The notes under the pieces are model-generated. The model ran no database searches and was not told the origin of the DNA. It worked only from the letters and a program-made list of their open reading frames with translations. A stretch of 33,699 nucleotides of DNA, taken from an uncultured Bacilli bacterium (lineage in GTDB: Bacteria > Bacillota_I > Bacilli_A > RF39 > UBA660). The stretch spans positions 1-33,699 of the forward strand of contig CANQEG010000003.1 of assembly GCA_947594705.1 (NCBI GenBank). The letters are read 5' to 3'. The number at the start of each line of letters is the position of its first letter. Position 1 is the stretch's first letter. Below are positions 1-8,778 of the stretch, piece by piece. Made by a program: the position numbers and the translations under genes.

Positions 1-50
1 TTTGCATAAAAAAACTTGCAGATTTTAAAAATTGGTATATTTTGCCATTT

Positions 51-70
51 ATTTTGTCATATTTTGTCGA
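51..70. repeat. Tandem 10-bp direct repeat ATTTTGTCNN x2
   Basis: ATTTTGTC occurs at 51-58 and again at 61-68, a spacing of exactly one helical turn, about 90 bp upstream of dnaB. The same octamer pair with the same 10-bp period occurs at 29357-29374, upstream of the UvrD-like helicase. This could be a binding site for a regulator of replication/repair genes, but no known operator was recognised. The first copy also supplies the putative -35 box of dnaB. Confidence 0.45.
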
Positions 71-82
71 ATGTTCTATATA
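54..82 (+). promoter_or_regulatory. Putative dnaB-dnaI promoter
   Basis: TTGTCA (54-59) and TATATA (77-82) are separated by 17 bp, a plausible housekeeping sigma promoter. TATAAG at 79-84 is an alternative -10. The -35 box lies inside the tandem ATTTTGTC repeat. The predicted leader is about 70 nt and ends in the ribosome-binding site AGAAGGTGA before the start at 161. Confidence 0.45.
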
Positions 83-160
83 AGTAAGAAAAAAATTTTC
101 CAAAAAACAAGTTGCTCTTAAGATAAATATTTTTTATAATAGAAGAAAGAAGGTGAGAGT

Positions 161-1444
161 ATGCCTATTACATTATTACCCGCTGATGAATATATAGTAA
201 TTCAAAAAACAATTCTTACCGAGTATGATCGTAAAAATTTAGTGAGTTATTATGAACCGATTATTGGCTCTTTTGCTGTAAGTTTATATTTTACTTTTTG
301 GCGAGATTTAGAACGATATCAAAAAGTAAAAACAAGTTATTCTCATCATCATTTAATGACAATTTTAAAAGCTGGTTTAGATCAAATTAAAGAATCTCGA
401 AAAGCATTAGAAGCTATGGGATTACTAAGAACGTATGTAGAAGTTGGAGAACCGAATCATTATGTTTATGAATTATATAGTCCCATGAGTCCCAAAGAAT
501 TTTTTGCAAACCCTATATTTAATGTTGTATTATATAATAATATTGGCGCGAGTGAATATGAATTATTAAAAAAGGAATATGCTTATCCTAGTTTTTCATT
601 AAAAGAGTATCAAGAAATTACAACTTCCTTTGACCATGTTTTTTCTTCTTATTGTGGTGAAAATTATGCGTTTGAATCGTTTGGAAGAGAAGTTTTGCCA
701 TTACAATTTGAAAATCAAATCGATTTTGATTTGTTACTATCTTCGTTACCGAAGGGGATTATCAATGAAAAAACATTTACCAAAAGAACAAAAGAACTGA
801 TTCAACAATTATCTTTTATTTACAATTTAGACACTTTAAAAATGTGTGAAATTTTAAGACTTAGTGTCAATGAAAAAGGGGCAATTGATAAAGAAAATTT
901 AAGAGTCCAAACAAGAAAATATTATCAATATAATCATCAAGGGAAATTGCCTACTTTAGTGTATCGAACCCAGCCTGAGTATTTACGAAGTCCCAAAGGA
1001 GATACTTCTAAGAAAGGACGGATTATTGAAGTATTCGAAACTACGAGTCCGTATGACTTTTTAAAAAGTAAATATAAGAATACTACTCCAACAAGTAGAG
1101 ATTTAAGATTATTAGAAAATCTTATTGTAGATTTAGAATTAAAACCAGCCGTTGTAAATGTTTTAATTGATTATGTATTAAAGAAAAATAATAATAAGTT
1201 AAATACCGCCTTTGTAGAAACGATTGCCGGACAATGGAAGCGTTTAGGAATTGAAACAGCTAAGGATGCAATGGAAGTTGCTGAGAAAGAACATAAAAAA
1301 TATGTCAACAAATTAAGTAAAGTAAGTAGTAAACCAGTGTCAAAAGAAATGCCTGTGTGGTTTGATGAGACCATTGGCAAAGAACAAATGAGTGAAGAAG
1401 AGGAAAGTGAACTCGCTAGTATTTTAGAAAAATATAAAGATTGA
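161..1444 (+). CDS. dnaB: Replication initiation and membrane attachment protein DnaB
   Basis: 427 aa. The N-terminus follows the Bacillus DnaB pattern: a Pro-rich start, the YYEPIIGSFAVSLYFTFW winged-helix segment (about residues 30-47), then YELYSPMSPKEFF and NVVLYNNIG (about 103-128). The C-terminal half contains a DnaB/DnaD-type helical domain. In Firmicutes this protein acts with DnaD and DnaI to load the replicative helicase at origins and at restarted forks. The start follows AGAAGGTGA with good spacing. dnaI follows after 10 bp with its own AGGTGA, as in Bacillus, so the two form a primosome operon. The stop codon is TGA, which excludes the Mycoplasma code. The family assignment is firm; biochemical detail is by homology only. 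Confidence 0.93.
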   Translation: MPITLLPADEYIVIQKTILTEYDRKNLVSYYEPIIGSFAVSLYFTFWRDLERYQKVKTSYSHHHLMTILKAGLDQIKESRKALEAMGLLRTYVEVGEPNHYVYELYSPMSPKEFFANPIFNVVLYNNIGASEYELLKKEYAYPSFSLKEYQEITTSFDHVFSSYCGENYAFESFGREVLPLQFENQIDFDLLLSSLPKGIINEKTFTKRTKELIQQLSFIYNLDTLKMCEILRLSVNEKGAIDKENLRVQTRKYYQYNHQGKLPTLVYRTQPEYLRSPKGDTSKKGRIIEVFETTSPYDFLKSKYKNTTPTSRDLRLLENLIVDLELKPAVVNVLIDYVLKKNNNKLNTAFVETIAGQWKRLGIETAKDAMEVAEKEHKKYVNKLSKVSSKPVSKEMPVWFDETIGKEQMSEEEESELASILEKYKD

Positions 1445-1454
1445 AGGTGAAAAA

Positions 1455-2327
1455 ATGGAAATTGCGTATCGAAAACAAGACCAAGATAGATTAGAAAAAA
1501 ATTTTTTAGAAGCTTGTAAAAATCAAGAATTTGTCTCTTTAATAAAAAAGGTTGGACTAACAAAAGAAGAAGCCCAAAAGAAAACTTCTAAATTAGAAGA
1601 AACCATCAATGAGTTAAATCACTGTAAAGAGTGTAAAGGACTTTACGAATGTAAAAATGTGTATTTGGGACATGTAAGTTATCCTCAAAAAGAAGAAAAT
1701 ATGATTCATTTTACTTATCTTCCTTGTCGTTATAAAAAAGAAGAAATAAAACAACGAAAAAGTGAAACCAAAGTAAATGAACAAGCGAGAATGAAAGATA
1801 TTGATGTAACTGATAAAAAAAGAGTGAAAGTAATTAAATGGTTAGATAAGTTTTATGAAAAATATGATTTTTCAAAACCATTAAAGGGATTATATTTACA
1901 TGGAAATTTTGGTTGTGGAAAAAGCTTTCTTATTGGAGCATTATTAAATGAATTAAAAGAGAAAAAAAATGTTAGTACCGAAATGATTTATTTTCCAGAA
2001 ATTTTAAGAGAACTTAAAAGTGATTGGGAACTATATGAAGCTAAGATGCATCATTATGAAACAGTTGATATTTTATGTATTGATGATATTGGTGCCGAGA
2101 AAGTAACGGACTGGAGTAGAGATGAAGTACTTGGAACTATCTTACAAACAAGAATGAACAGAAATTTGACAACTTTCTTTACATCAAATTTGACAATGGA
2201 AGAATTAGAAAATCATTTTTTAGGAAAGCAAACGATGGAAGACAAAATAAATGCTCGAAGAATAATGGAAAGAATCAAGCAATTAACCGAAGATATGGAA
2301 CTCATTAGTGAAAATAGAAGAAAATAA
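1455..2327 (+). CDS. dnaI: Primosomal protein DnaI (helicase loader ATPase)
   Basis: 290 aa, close to the usual DnaI length. The N-terminal helical domain carries a likely zinc site (C57, C60, C66 with H73 and/or C91). The C-terminal AAA+ domain shows Walker A GNFGCGKS (150-157), Walker B with IDDIGAE (about 207-213) and an arginine-rich sensor region near FTSNLTMEELENHF. It loads the replicative DNA helicase onto origin or fork DNA, handed over by DnaB/DnaD. It directly follows dnaB in one operon. The end of the gene converges with a small minus-strand gene with only 3 bp between the two stops, and no obvious terminator was seen there. Confidence 0.93.
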   Translation: MEIAYRKQDQDRLEKNFLEACKNQEFVSLIKKVGLTKEEAQKKTSKLEETINELNHCKECKGLYECKNVYLGHVSYPQKEENMIHFTYLPCRYKKEEIKQRKSETKVNEQARMKDIDVTDKKRVKVIKWLDKFYEKYDFSKPLKGLYLHGNFGCGKSFLIGALLNELKEKKNVSTEMIYFPEILRELKSDWELYEAKMHHYETVDILCIDDIGAEKVTDWSRDEVLGTILQTRMNRNLTTFFTSNLTMEELENHFLGKQTMEDKINARRIMERIKQLTEDMELISENRRK

Positions 2328-2330
2328 CAC

Positions 2331-2609
2331 TTATGAGTTCTTTTTTAAGTTTTGAATTTCTTGTTCCATTTTTTGCAATGCTTTGATAATCGCATCCATT
2401 TGGGCATTACTATTATTTATATTGGTATTTTGCATACGACCTTGAATCAAAGCAATTTGTCCAGCATAAGCAAGAAGATAATCACCTACTAAAACAAGCC
2501 AGTTTCCAATTGTGTTTGCTTCATTTGCTGTAAATTCGGGACTAATGGCCGCGCCTACTAAAGTAGCAGAAAGAGCATATACTTGAGGGTCGATATTGGG
2601 AGGAAAAAT
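2331..2609 (-). CDS. Small conserved-looking hypothetical protein with apparent ATT start
   Basis: This minus-strand frame of 92 codons has no ATG, GTG or TTG at its head, so a standard ORF search misses it. A strong Shine-Dalgarno GGAGG (2622-2618) sits 8 nt before an ATT (2609-2607). The product then begins FPPNIDPQVYALSATLVGAA after two residues. It has a hydrophobic stretch (GNWLVLVGDYLLAYAGQIALI, about residues 36-56) and an amphipathic, coiled-coil-like C-terminus (QMDAIIKALQKMEQEIQNLKK). Codon use and the clean read to TAA at 2331 argue for a real gene. It resembles, from memory, short proteins with DP-x-x-YAL and GNWL motifs in gut Bacilli; function is unknown. ATT starts are rare in bacteria (infC is the classical case). 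A more upstream ATT at 2615 is too close to the Shine-Dalgarno. Confidence 0.7.
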   Translation of the reverse strand: MFPPNIDPQVYALSATLVGAAISPEFTANEANTIGNWLVLVGDYLLAYAGQIALIQGRMQNTNINNSNAQMDAIIKALQKMEQEIQNLKKNS

Positions 2610-2656
2610 AAAAATCGCCTCCTTTTTATTAAAATATATGAAGGAATGAAAAAATA

Positions 2657-2686
2657 TTGAACTTGGTTTTTAGAAAGACATATACT
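2657..2686 (+). promoter_or_regulatory. Putative feoAB promoter
   Basis: TTGAAC (2657-2662) and TATACT (2681-2686) are separated by 18 bp. Transcription would start near 2693, immediately before the AAAGGTGGG ribosome-binding site. No convincing Fur-like inverted repeat was found over it, so iron control is assumed from the gene function rather than seen. Confidence 0.5.
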
Positions 2687-2706
2687 ACCATAGAAAGGTG
2701 GGTATT

Positions 2707-2934
2707 ATGGAGAAAAAACTATCTTTATTAAAACCCCAAGAAACAGGAAAAATTAGTAAAATATTTTTAGAAGAACCGAAATATTTAAAAGGCTTTTCCT
2801 TGGGAATTATAAAAAATAATCAAATAAAATGTATGTATCAAAGTCCTTTTCAAAGTCCCATTTGTTATAAAATCAATGGATGTATGTTTTCTCTTCGAAA
2901 AGAAGATGCCGATGATATTTTGGTGGAAGTATGA
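2707..2934 (+). CDS. feoA: Ferrous iron transport protein A
   Basis: 75 aa from ATG 2707. A GTG at 2698 is in frame but lies inside the AAAGGTGGG ribosome-binding site, so ATG is preferred. The sequence fits the FeoA SH3-like fold: L-x-x-L near the start, a central basic strand region, a turn and the closing strand FSLRKEDADDILVEV, where many FeoA proteins read 'a-L-R-x-x-E-A-x-x-I-x-V'. FeoA is a small cytosolic partner of the FeoB Fe(II) transporter. The stop overlaps the feoB start by 4 bp (ATGA), which indicates translational coupling. Confidence 0.8.
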   Translation: MEKKLSLLKPQETGKISKIFLEEPKYLKGFSLGIIKNNQIKCMYQSPFQSPICYKINGCMFSLRKEDADDILVEV

Positions 2935-4889
2935 AAAGAGTGTGTTTGATTGGAAATCCCAATGTCGGAAAATCCTCTTTATTTAATCTTTTAACGAAAA
3001 AAAATCAACATACAGGAAATTGGACTGGAAAAACAGTAGAAAATGAATATGCGCATTTTTGGGCAAATAATGAATTATGGGAAATTGTCGATTTGCCGGG
3101 AACTTATTCTTTAATTGGCGAAAGTAAAGAAGAATGTATTGCGAGCAATTTTGTTTTGGAGAATCATTATGATGTTGCTTTTATCGTAGCAGATGCAACC
3201 AATTTAGAAAGAAGTATGAATTTAATATTAGAAGTTTTAGATGCAACAAAAAATTGTATTGTTATCTTAAATTTAATGGATGAAGCCAAAAAAGAACAAA
3301 TTGAAATTGATACAGAACAATTATCTACTTTATTAAAAGTACCAGTGATAGAAACAAGTATGAAAGAAGAAACGGGAATGAATGAATTATTCACACTTCT
3401 AAACAATTTTTCTTCTTCTCCTATAACAATTTCTCATTCTCCTAAAATAACACATTATTTGGATTGGATTTTACCCAAAATGAAAGAAGCAAACACAGCT
3501 TTGGCTTTTCGTTATTTAAGAGAACCAAATCTTATTTTGCATGAATTAGAAGAAAAAGAAAAAACAATTTTAAAATTTTATCAACACTATATTACTCAAA
3601 CAGAAATATTAGAAAGTTATCATGAATTTGGCAAATCAATACTAAGGGAAACATATAGTCGTAAAAAATATCAAGAAAAAAAAGAAGATAAGTTTTGGAA
3701 TCATGTCTTTGGCAATCGTTTTCTTAGTTTTTTTACTTTATTTCTTTTATTATTTGTTTTATTATTTTTAACCATTTATTTATCTAATATTCCTTCGGAG
3801 TTTTTATTTCAAATTTTTCAAAAATTAGAACCATTCCTTCAAAACCTTTTCTTTTTTCTTCCTTCTTCTGTAAAAAATACATTCATCTATGGGGGTTATC
3901 GAACACTTTATTGGGTTGTCTCGGTTATGTTACCACCGATGATGATATTTTTTCCTTTATTTTCGTTATTAGAAGATTATGGATTACTACCAAGAATTGC
4001 CTTTCAATTAGATTATCCATTTTCAAAATGTGGTTCTTGTGGAAAACAAAGTTTAACGATGTGTATGGGTCTAGGTTGTAATGCGGTTGGAGTTACCGGA
4101 GCAAGAATCATGGAAAGTAAAAAAATGCGCCTTTTAGCGATTTTAACCAATGTTTTTATGCCATGTAATGGGAGATTTCCCGCCATGATTAGTATGATTG
4201 GAATGTTTTTTGTAAAAAATCATTCGTTCTTAGGAAGTATTTATTCTGCTTTTATCTTAGTATGCATTATTTTATTTGGAATTTTTCTTACTTTTTTCGT
4301 TACCTATATATTAAGCAAATGTATTTATAAAAAAGAAAATCCGATGTTTCTATTAGAAATGCCATCTTTTCGACGACCTAAAATTTGGCAAACGATAAAA
4401 AATGCTTGGAAAGAAAAAGCTTTCCATGTCTTAAAAAGAGCAATGATTGTTTCCTTTCCAGCTGGAATTTTTATTTATTTAATCGCAAATATTATGATAA
4501 ATGGTTCTTCTATTTTTGAGATATTGATTACAATTTTTAATTTTTGGGGACCTTTTTTTGGAGTAGATGGTGTCATATTGTTAGCATTTTTATTAGGATT
4601 ACCCGCGAATGAAATTGTTATTCCTATTTTATTATTAGGTTATACGAGAGGAGGAATGTTAGTAGAATATAGTAGTGTGGCTAGCATTAAAGCTATTTTA
4701 CTACAAAATCATTGGACAATTTCGACAGCAATTTCGTTTCTTATTTTATCTTTATGTCATTTTCCATGCGCAACAACTCTTTTAACGATAAAAAAAGAAA
4801 CAAATAGTTTGTTTTATACGGTATTAGCTTTTCTCATTCCTACATTTCTAGGACTATTCCTTTGTTTTCTTTTTCATTTATGGGTATAA
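2931..4889 (+). CDS. feoB: Ferrous iron transport protein B
   Basis: 652 aa. The N-terminal GTPase domain has G1 GNPNVGKS (8-15), the switch region TGNWTGKTV, G3 DLPG and the G4-like NLMDEA. The membrane domain has the two Gate-type repeats of FeoB, recognisable by GLGCNAVGVTGARIM and MPCNGRFPAMI, then NEIVIP and a final hydrophobic pair near LCHFPCATTL. It imports Fe(II) across the cytoplasmic membrane. The length is shorter than many FeoB (about 700 aa or more), mainly in the linker and C-terminus, but core motifs are intact. It forms an operon with feoA and ends at a bidirectional terminator. Confidence 0.94.
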   Translation: MKRVCLIGNPNVGKSSLFNLLTKKNQHTGNWTGKTVENEYAHFWANNELWEIVDLPGTYSLIGESKEECIASNFVLENHYDVAFIVADATNLERSMNLILEVLDATKNCIVILNLMDEAKKEQIEIDTEQLSTLLKVPVIETSMKEETGMNELFTLLNNFSSSPITISHSPKITHYLDWILPKMKEANTALAFRYLREPNLILHELEEKEKTILKFYQHYITQTEILESYHEFGKSILRETYSRKKYQEKKEDKFWNHVFGNRFLSFFTLFLLLFVLLFLTIYLSNIPSEFLFQIFQKLEPFLQNLFFFLPSSVKNTFIYGGYRTLYWVVSVMLPPMMIFFPLFSLLEDYGLLPRIAFQLDYPFSKCGSCGKQSLTMCMGLGCNAVGVTGARIMESKKMRLLAILTNVFMPCNGRFPAMISMIGMFFVKNHSFLGSIYSAFILVCIILFGIFLTFFVTYILSKCIYKKENPMFLLEMPSFRRPKIWQTIKNAWKEKAFHVLKRAMIVSFPAGIFIYLIANIMINGSSIFEILITIFNFWGPFFGVDGVILLAFLLGLPANEIVIPILLLGYTRGGMLVEYSSVASIKAILLQNHWTISTAISFLILSLCHFPCATTLLTIKKETNSLFYTVLAFLIPTFLGLFLCFLFHLWV

Positions 4890-4891
4890 AA

Positions 4892-4919
4892 AAAAATAAG
4901 TTCAAGTGAGCTTATTTTT
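4892..4919. terminator. Bidirectional intrinsic terminator between feoB and a convergent gene
   Basis: An AT-rich hairpin pairs AAAAATAAGTTCA (4892-4904) with TGAGCTTATTTTT (4907-4919), with one G-T pair. It has a T run on the plus strand and an A run (T on the other strand) on the opposite side. It overlaps the stop codon region of the minus-strand gene ending at 4912. Confidence 0.7.
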
Positions 4920-5358
4920 CTTCTTCAATAACTTTTTTTTCTTTCTTTTTTTCATCTTTTGTTGGCATTTTTTCAGAAATTTCCATTAATCTTTTATGAA
5001 TCATTAAGATGAGTAAAGCACTTTCAAAAACAAGACGAGCGACAACATTTCCTACAATTAATACAACAATGAAAGCAATCACACTAGTCGAAATATAACT
5101 GAAGGAAGAAATTGTGATATAAATTGCTACAAAAAGATAACAAATTTTTAAAATAGATTCTAAAGACATTACTTTAAAACTTAAAAAATCATAAATCTTT
5201 TTGGTTGTGCCTGTATAATGTTCGGCATTTTTAGGATTTAAAAATGTAAAAAATAATACAATTGCAGCACACAAAGCAACTAAAATACTAACAACTGTCC
5301 AAACGCTTGCATCATTAATAGATGATGTAGTTCTATACAAATCAGTATTGTAATACAT
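4912..5358 (-). CDS. Small membrane protein of unknown function
   Basis: 148 aa with three predicted membrane segments (about residues 19-40, 66-88 and 92-118) and a highly charged lysine/glutamate tail (about 130-148) that is probably cytosolic. AAAGGAG precedes the ATG by about 11 nt. No family was recognised; there are no catalytic motifs. It is monocistronic, convergent with feoB and divergent from the Nudix gene. The segment layout (one N-terminal helix, then a closely spaced pair) could suit a regulator or stress membrane protein, but nothing in the sequence decides this. Confidence 0.75.
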   Translation of the reverse strand: MYYNTDLYRTTSSINDASVWTVVSILVALCAAIVLFFTFLNPKNAEHYTGTTKKIYDFLSFKVMSLESILKICYLFVAIYITISSFSYISTSVIAFIVVLIVGNVVARLVFESALLILMIHKRLMEISEKMPTKDEKKKEKKVIEEEK

Positions 5359-5468
5359 AAATACAAGAACTCCTTTCTAAAAATATCTTATCAAATTCTA
5401 TGAGTAAAAACAATAAAAAATACAAAACTTTTACACAATAAATAGTTCTTTTATACATTTGTAAGATG

Positions 5469-5477
5469 TGATATAAT
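5469..5477 (+). promoter_or_regulatory. Extended -10 promoter of the Nudix operon
   Basis: TGATATAAT gives a TGn extended -10 with a perfect TATAAT (5472-5477). A -35 element at the expected distance is weak, as is common for extended -10 promoters. The predicted leader is about 50 nt. Confidence 0.55.
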
Positions 5478-5533
5478 AGCAAAATAAATATTTCTAAAGC
5501 AAAGAAAAATATTAATAGAAAGGATGCCTTTTC

Positions 5534-5992
5534 ATGAATAAAGTTACACATAATTTAGCAACGATTTGTTATTTAAAACAAGAAGATAAAGTATTAATGT
5601 TAAAATTTTATAATAAATGGAATAAAGTGTATGCTCCACCGGGAGGAAAATTAGAAACAAACGAAACTCCTTTGGAGTGTATTTTAAGAGAATATAAAGA
5701 AGAAACGGGACTTACTTTAATCAATCCGAAATTACAAGGAATATCTTACTGGAAAGACCAAGAAGAAGGAATTATTTTTGTGTATGTTTGTGAAACCTAT
5801 GAAGGAGTATTGGGTGGAGATAATCTTGAAGGAAAATTAGAGTGGACCCAGTTAGAAGAATTATTAAACTTAAATCAATTTTCTCAAAATAAAATTTTTA
5901 CTCCTTATCTTTTTCAAGAACAATTATTTGAAGGAAAATTTTTATTAGATGATGAGTGCAATGTATTAAAATATACAATGCGTAAAATGTAA
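5534..5992 (+). CDS. Nudix hydrolase, MutT/8-oxo-dGTPase-like
   Basis: 152 aa with a complete Nudix box, GX5EX7REUXEEXGU, at residues 38-60 (G38, E44, R52, E53, E56, E57, G59), preceded by the APPGG entry common in MutT-like enzymes. These hydrolyse nucleoside diphosphate-X compounds such as oxidised dNTPs with Mg2+. Substrate cannot be fixed from sequence. The start follows AGAAAGGATG-type pairing. The HAD nucleotidase gene follows after 16 bp, so the pair probably acts on nucleotide pools (cleaning of damaged or surplus nucleotides). Confidence 0.88.
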   Translation: MNKVTHNLATICYLKQEDKVLMLKFYNKWNKVYAPPGGKLETNETPLECILREYKEETGLTLINPKLQGISYWKDQEEGIIFVYVCETYEGVLGGDNLEGKLEWTQLEELLNLNQFSQNKIFTPYLFQEQLFEGKFLLDDECNVLKYTMRKM

Positions 5993-6008
5993 AGAAAAGA
6001 GTGTTGAT

Positions 6009-6572
6009 ATGAAAACAATCATGGTAGATATGGATGATGTAATTACTTATGGAAAATTTACTCAAATACTAGAAGATTATCTTGGCTATAAACCAAATTA
6101 TAAAAGTTTAAAAGGGTATTATGTACAAGATTTATTAAAAGAGAAAAAAGATGATTTTTTTCAAAAATTTAAAGATATGAATATGTATGATGGAGCAAGA
6201 CTTTTACCGAATTGTTATGATGTGTTAAAAAAATTAAGTGAAGTATATGAAATTTATATTTGTACGGATTATATATGGCGAGAAATTATCGAGTATGCTG
6301 GAAATAATTTGAAAAATAAATATGATTTTTTATATCATAAATTAGATTTTTTAGATCCTCGTAATTTTATTTTTTCTTATCATAAATCACTCATTCAATG
6401 TGATATTAAAATAGATGATAAAATAGAGCATTTAAGTGGAGCAAAACAAAAATTATTATTTACGGCGTATCATAATAAAAATATGAGTGAAGAAAAGTTA
6501 AAAGAAGAAAATGTAATTCGTGTCAATAACTGGAAAGAGATTGAAAGACTTCTTTTAACAAAAGAAAAATAA
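6009..6572 (+). CDS. HAD-family 5'(3')-deoxyribonucleotidase-like protein
   Basis: 187 aa. The N-terminus reads VDMDDV, giving the HAD nucleophile and acid/base pair D7 and D9. Motif II is in YICTDY (about 85), and the acidic motif IV is KIDDKIEH (about 136-143). This layout (DMDxV start, cap near 20-75, late KIDD) matches the small NT5C-type deoxyribonucleotidases of Firmicutes that dephosphorylate (d)NMPs. It is cotranscribed with the upstream Nudix gene. The substrate is inferred from family; other small HAD phosphatases remain possible. Confidence 0.78.
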   Translation: MKTIMVDMDDVITYGKFTQILEDYLGYKPNYKSLKGYYVQDLLKEKKDDFFQKFKDMNMYDGARLLPNCYDVLKKLSEVYEIYICTDYIWREIIEYAGNNLKNKYDFLYHKLDFLDPRNFIFSYHKSLIQCDIKIDDKIEHLSGAKQKLLFTAYHNKNMSEEKLKEENVIRVNNWKEIERLLLTKEK

Positions 6573-6601
6573 ATATAAAACTTTTATTGCGGACTAACTC
6601 A

Positions 6602-6610
6602 TGATATAAT
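6602..6610 (+). promoter_or_regulatory. Extended -10 promoter of the cell-wall hydrolase gene
   Basis: TGATATAAT (TATAAT at 6605-6610) lies 25 nt before the ATG at 6635, with TTGGTGGTGAT as ribosome-binding site in between. No good -35 is seen at 17 bp. Confidence 0.5.
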
Positions 6611-6634
6611 ACTACTAGATTTGGTGGTGATAAA

Positions 6635-8764
6635 ATGGATCCATTGGATGAGAATGAAGTAGAACCTGAAGAAGTGAAGGAAGAAAATCAAGTGCCTGTT
6701 GAAATGGAGTTAGAACCACCAAAAAAAGACTTAGTTGCTGAAGGTAGTAAAAAATTAATTCAAAAATTATTAAAAAATCCATTTGTACTAGGATTTAGCG
6801 GATTATTTTTGTTTTTATTATTTTTAATTTTTTTAAGTGCTATTACAGAATCGAATGAAACAAATAATATTCCTTATAAAGAAAATGTAGGGTGTGAAAG
6901 TGTAACAGTTACTTATGATCCTTATAATGAAGAACAAGCAAGTTCTAGTGAAACTATGGATTTGGAAACTTATGTTAAATCAGCAGTGTATGAATATTCA
7001 AAAGATATCAAAGAAAAGGTAGATATGCAAAACTATTATTATGCTCTTGCTGTTGCGGTACGAACAGAAGTTATTGCGAATAGTTGTAAAATTACCTACC
7101 GAGATAAAAAATTAAGTAAATCCGTTCCAAGCGATAAAGATATAGATAATGCTTTAGAATTATCGGAAGGAGTTATTTTAACAGATTTAGAGGAAAATAT
7201 TGTTTCTTCAAAAGTAAGTGATTTTTGTTGGAATCAAAAAGAAGAACAAGAGAAAATGGAATATCAAATTTATCAGGCCAATCATTTTCCAGTTCCCATT
7301 TCTTTTATTGAAAGCAATTTAGCAAATGAAGTATATAAAAGTTGTCAATGTAATTATAAAACTTCTGTAGAAGAAGGAGATTGTGATGCAGAACTTTGTT
7401 ACGAAAAATGGGTCATTGAAACAGATGAGGAAACGGGAGAACCCATTTTATGTGGAATGGCTTGGCGACATCAAGATGATACTACTGGTTATAGTGTGTT
7501 AGGGTCTTATTATATTTTTAGACAATATGGAAGAGATCATAAAGGTTTGTTAAGTTACTTTTTTGGAAATGATACCAAATATATGACCATTAAAAAAGGA
7601 AAAGTGGAAGATACAACTTTGGCGAATCAGACCAATTGTTCTGAATTTAGTTTGACAACTACTTCTTTAACCAAAGAACAATTTATTGAAAAAGTGAATC
7701 AATTTCATTCGAGTGAATCGGCTTGGAAATTGTTCCAACAAAATGCTGGAAATATCTATGATATTGCGATTGCCAATCAAGCGAATCCTGAGATGATTAT
7801 GGTAAGGGCAAATTTGGAAGGGTTTTCTCCTGGGGGTTCTACTTATAATTATTTTGGAATTAGATGTTATAATGAAAGTCCTGAATCTTGTGAACATTAT
7901 AAATCCTTTGATGATGGTATATTAGGGTTTATCAAGGCTATCAAAAAATATGAATCTTTTGAACAGATGTATAGCAGTTATGCATATTTAGGAGATTATT
8001 GGTATAATCCTGGAAGTTGGGGATTAGGTGGATGTGCTTATGCCCATGAAATATACCCAGATGGTTTGGATTCTTATGTTCAAGATGCTTGTTCAGAGGC
8101 TAGAAAAGGAAATTGTACTAAGAGCAATAAAAGTATGTGTGTTGTAACTAGAGAAGAAGATCGAAATGCCTACTATCGTTATCAAGGAAGAAAAATGACC
8201 GATATGCGAGAAAGAATTTTTGGAATTTCTTCTGATAGTTGTACAAATAATACGTTAAATTATGGAAAATGTACTATTTTTAATCAAAGCGATCCAAGAT
8301 GGAAAAGTGAACAACTAGGATTTGGTAGTTCCACAATGGGAAATGCTGGATGTGCAGTAACTTCTGTTGCGATTGCCCTAACATGTACTGGAGAAGTAAC
8401 CGATAGTAATTTTTCTCCTCAACTACTAAATGAACGTTTAAAAGCAAAAAATGGTTTTAGTGGTTCATTAATTTATTGGGACAATGAAGCAATTCGTGAT
8501 TTTGTACCAAACTTTAATTTGGGAAACACCTATTCGATTAGTGCAGTAGATTCTATGGAAAGTAAAATTGAAAAATTAAAAACAGGGTTAGAGCCTAATA
8601 GAATTGGAATTGTTCATTTAAATTCCACTAGTGCAGGACATTTTGTAGTATTACAAAAAATTAATGAAGATAGTCATACCATTTCGGTTTTAGATCCTGC
8701 GGGGGGAAAAACAAATACATATTCACTTATGAATGTCGATGGATTTAAATACTATACATATTAG
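6635..8764 (+). CDS. Membrane-anchored multidomain cell-wall hydrolase (SpoIID-like, glucosaminidase-like, C39-like)
   Basis: 709 aa. An acidic N-terminus (1-35) precedes one membrane helix (about 48-69), so the rest should be extracellular. Residues about 107-185 resemble a degenerate SpoIID/LytB domain (YALAVAVRTEV corresponds to the usual KAQAVAARTYA). Residues about 355-490 resemble a glucosaminidase/lysozyme-type domain (NPEMIMVRANLEGFSPGG with E395, then YFGIRCY and SFDDGILGFI). Residues about 545-709 form a papain-like C39-type domain with C573 (GNAGCAVTSVA) and H669 (AGHFVVL). Many cysteines outside suggest disulfides. It is followed after 14 bp by an anchored protein and then by a VirD4-like ATPase, the context of a VirB1-like peptidoglycan remodeller. 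Catalytic competence of each domain is unproven. Confidence 0.75.
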   Translation: MDPLDENEVEPEEVKEENQVPVEMELEPPKKDLVAEGSKKLIQKLLKNPFVLGFSGLFLFLLFLIFLSAITESNETNNIPYKENVGCESVTVTYDPYNEEQASSSETMDLETYVKSAVYEYSKDIKEKVDMQNYYYALAVAVRTEVIANSCKITYRDKKLSKSVPSDKDIDNALELSEGVILTDLEENIVSSKVSDFCWNQKEEQEKMEYQIYQANHFPVPISFIESNLANEVYKSCQCNYKTSVEEGDCDAELCYEKWVIETDEETGEPILCGMAWRHQDDTTGYSVLGSYYIFRQYGRDHKGLLSYFFGNDTKYMTIKKGKVEDTTLANQTNCSEFSLTTTSLTKEQFIEKVNQFHSSESAWKLFQQNAGNIYDIAIANQANPEMIMVRANLEGFSPGGSTYNYFGIRCYNESPESCEHYKSFDDGILGFIKAIKKYESFEQMYSSYAYLGDYWYNPGSWGLGGCAYAHEIYPDGLDSYVQDACSEARKGNCTKSNKSMCVVTREEDRNAYYRYQGRKMTDMRERIFGISSDSCTNNTLNYGKCTIFNQSDPRWKSEQLGFGSSTMGNAGCAVTSVAIALTCTGEVTDSNFSPQLLNERLKAKNGFSGSLIYWDNEAIRDFVPNFNLGNTYSISAVDSMESKIEKLKTGLEPNRIGIVHLNSTSAGHFVVLQKINEDSHTISVLDPAGGKTNTYSLMNVDGFKYYTY

Positions 8765-8778
8765 AAAGGAAAAGAAAA

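Noticed and set aside
2698-2706. GTG start for feoA three codons upstream
   Set aside because: The GTG is part of the AAAGGTGGG ribosome-binding site of the ATG at 2707.
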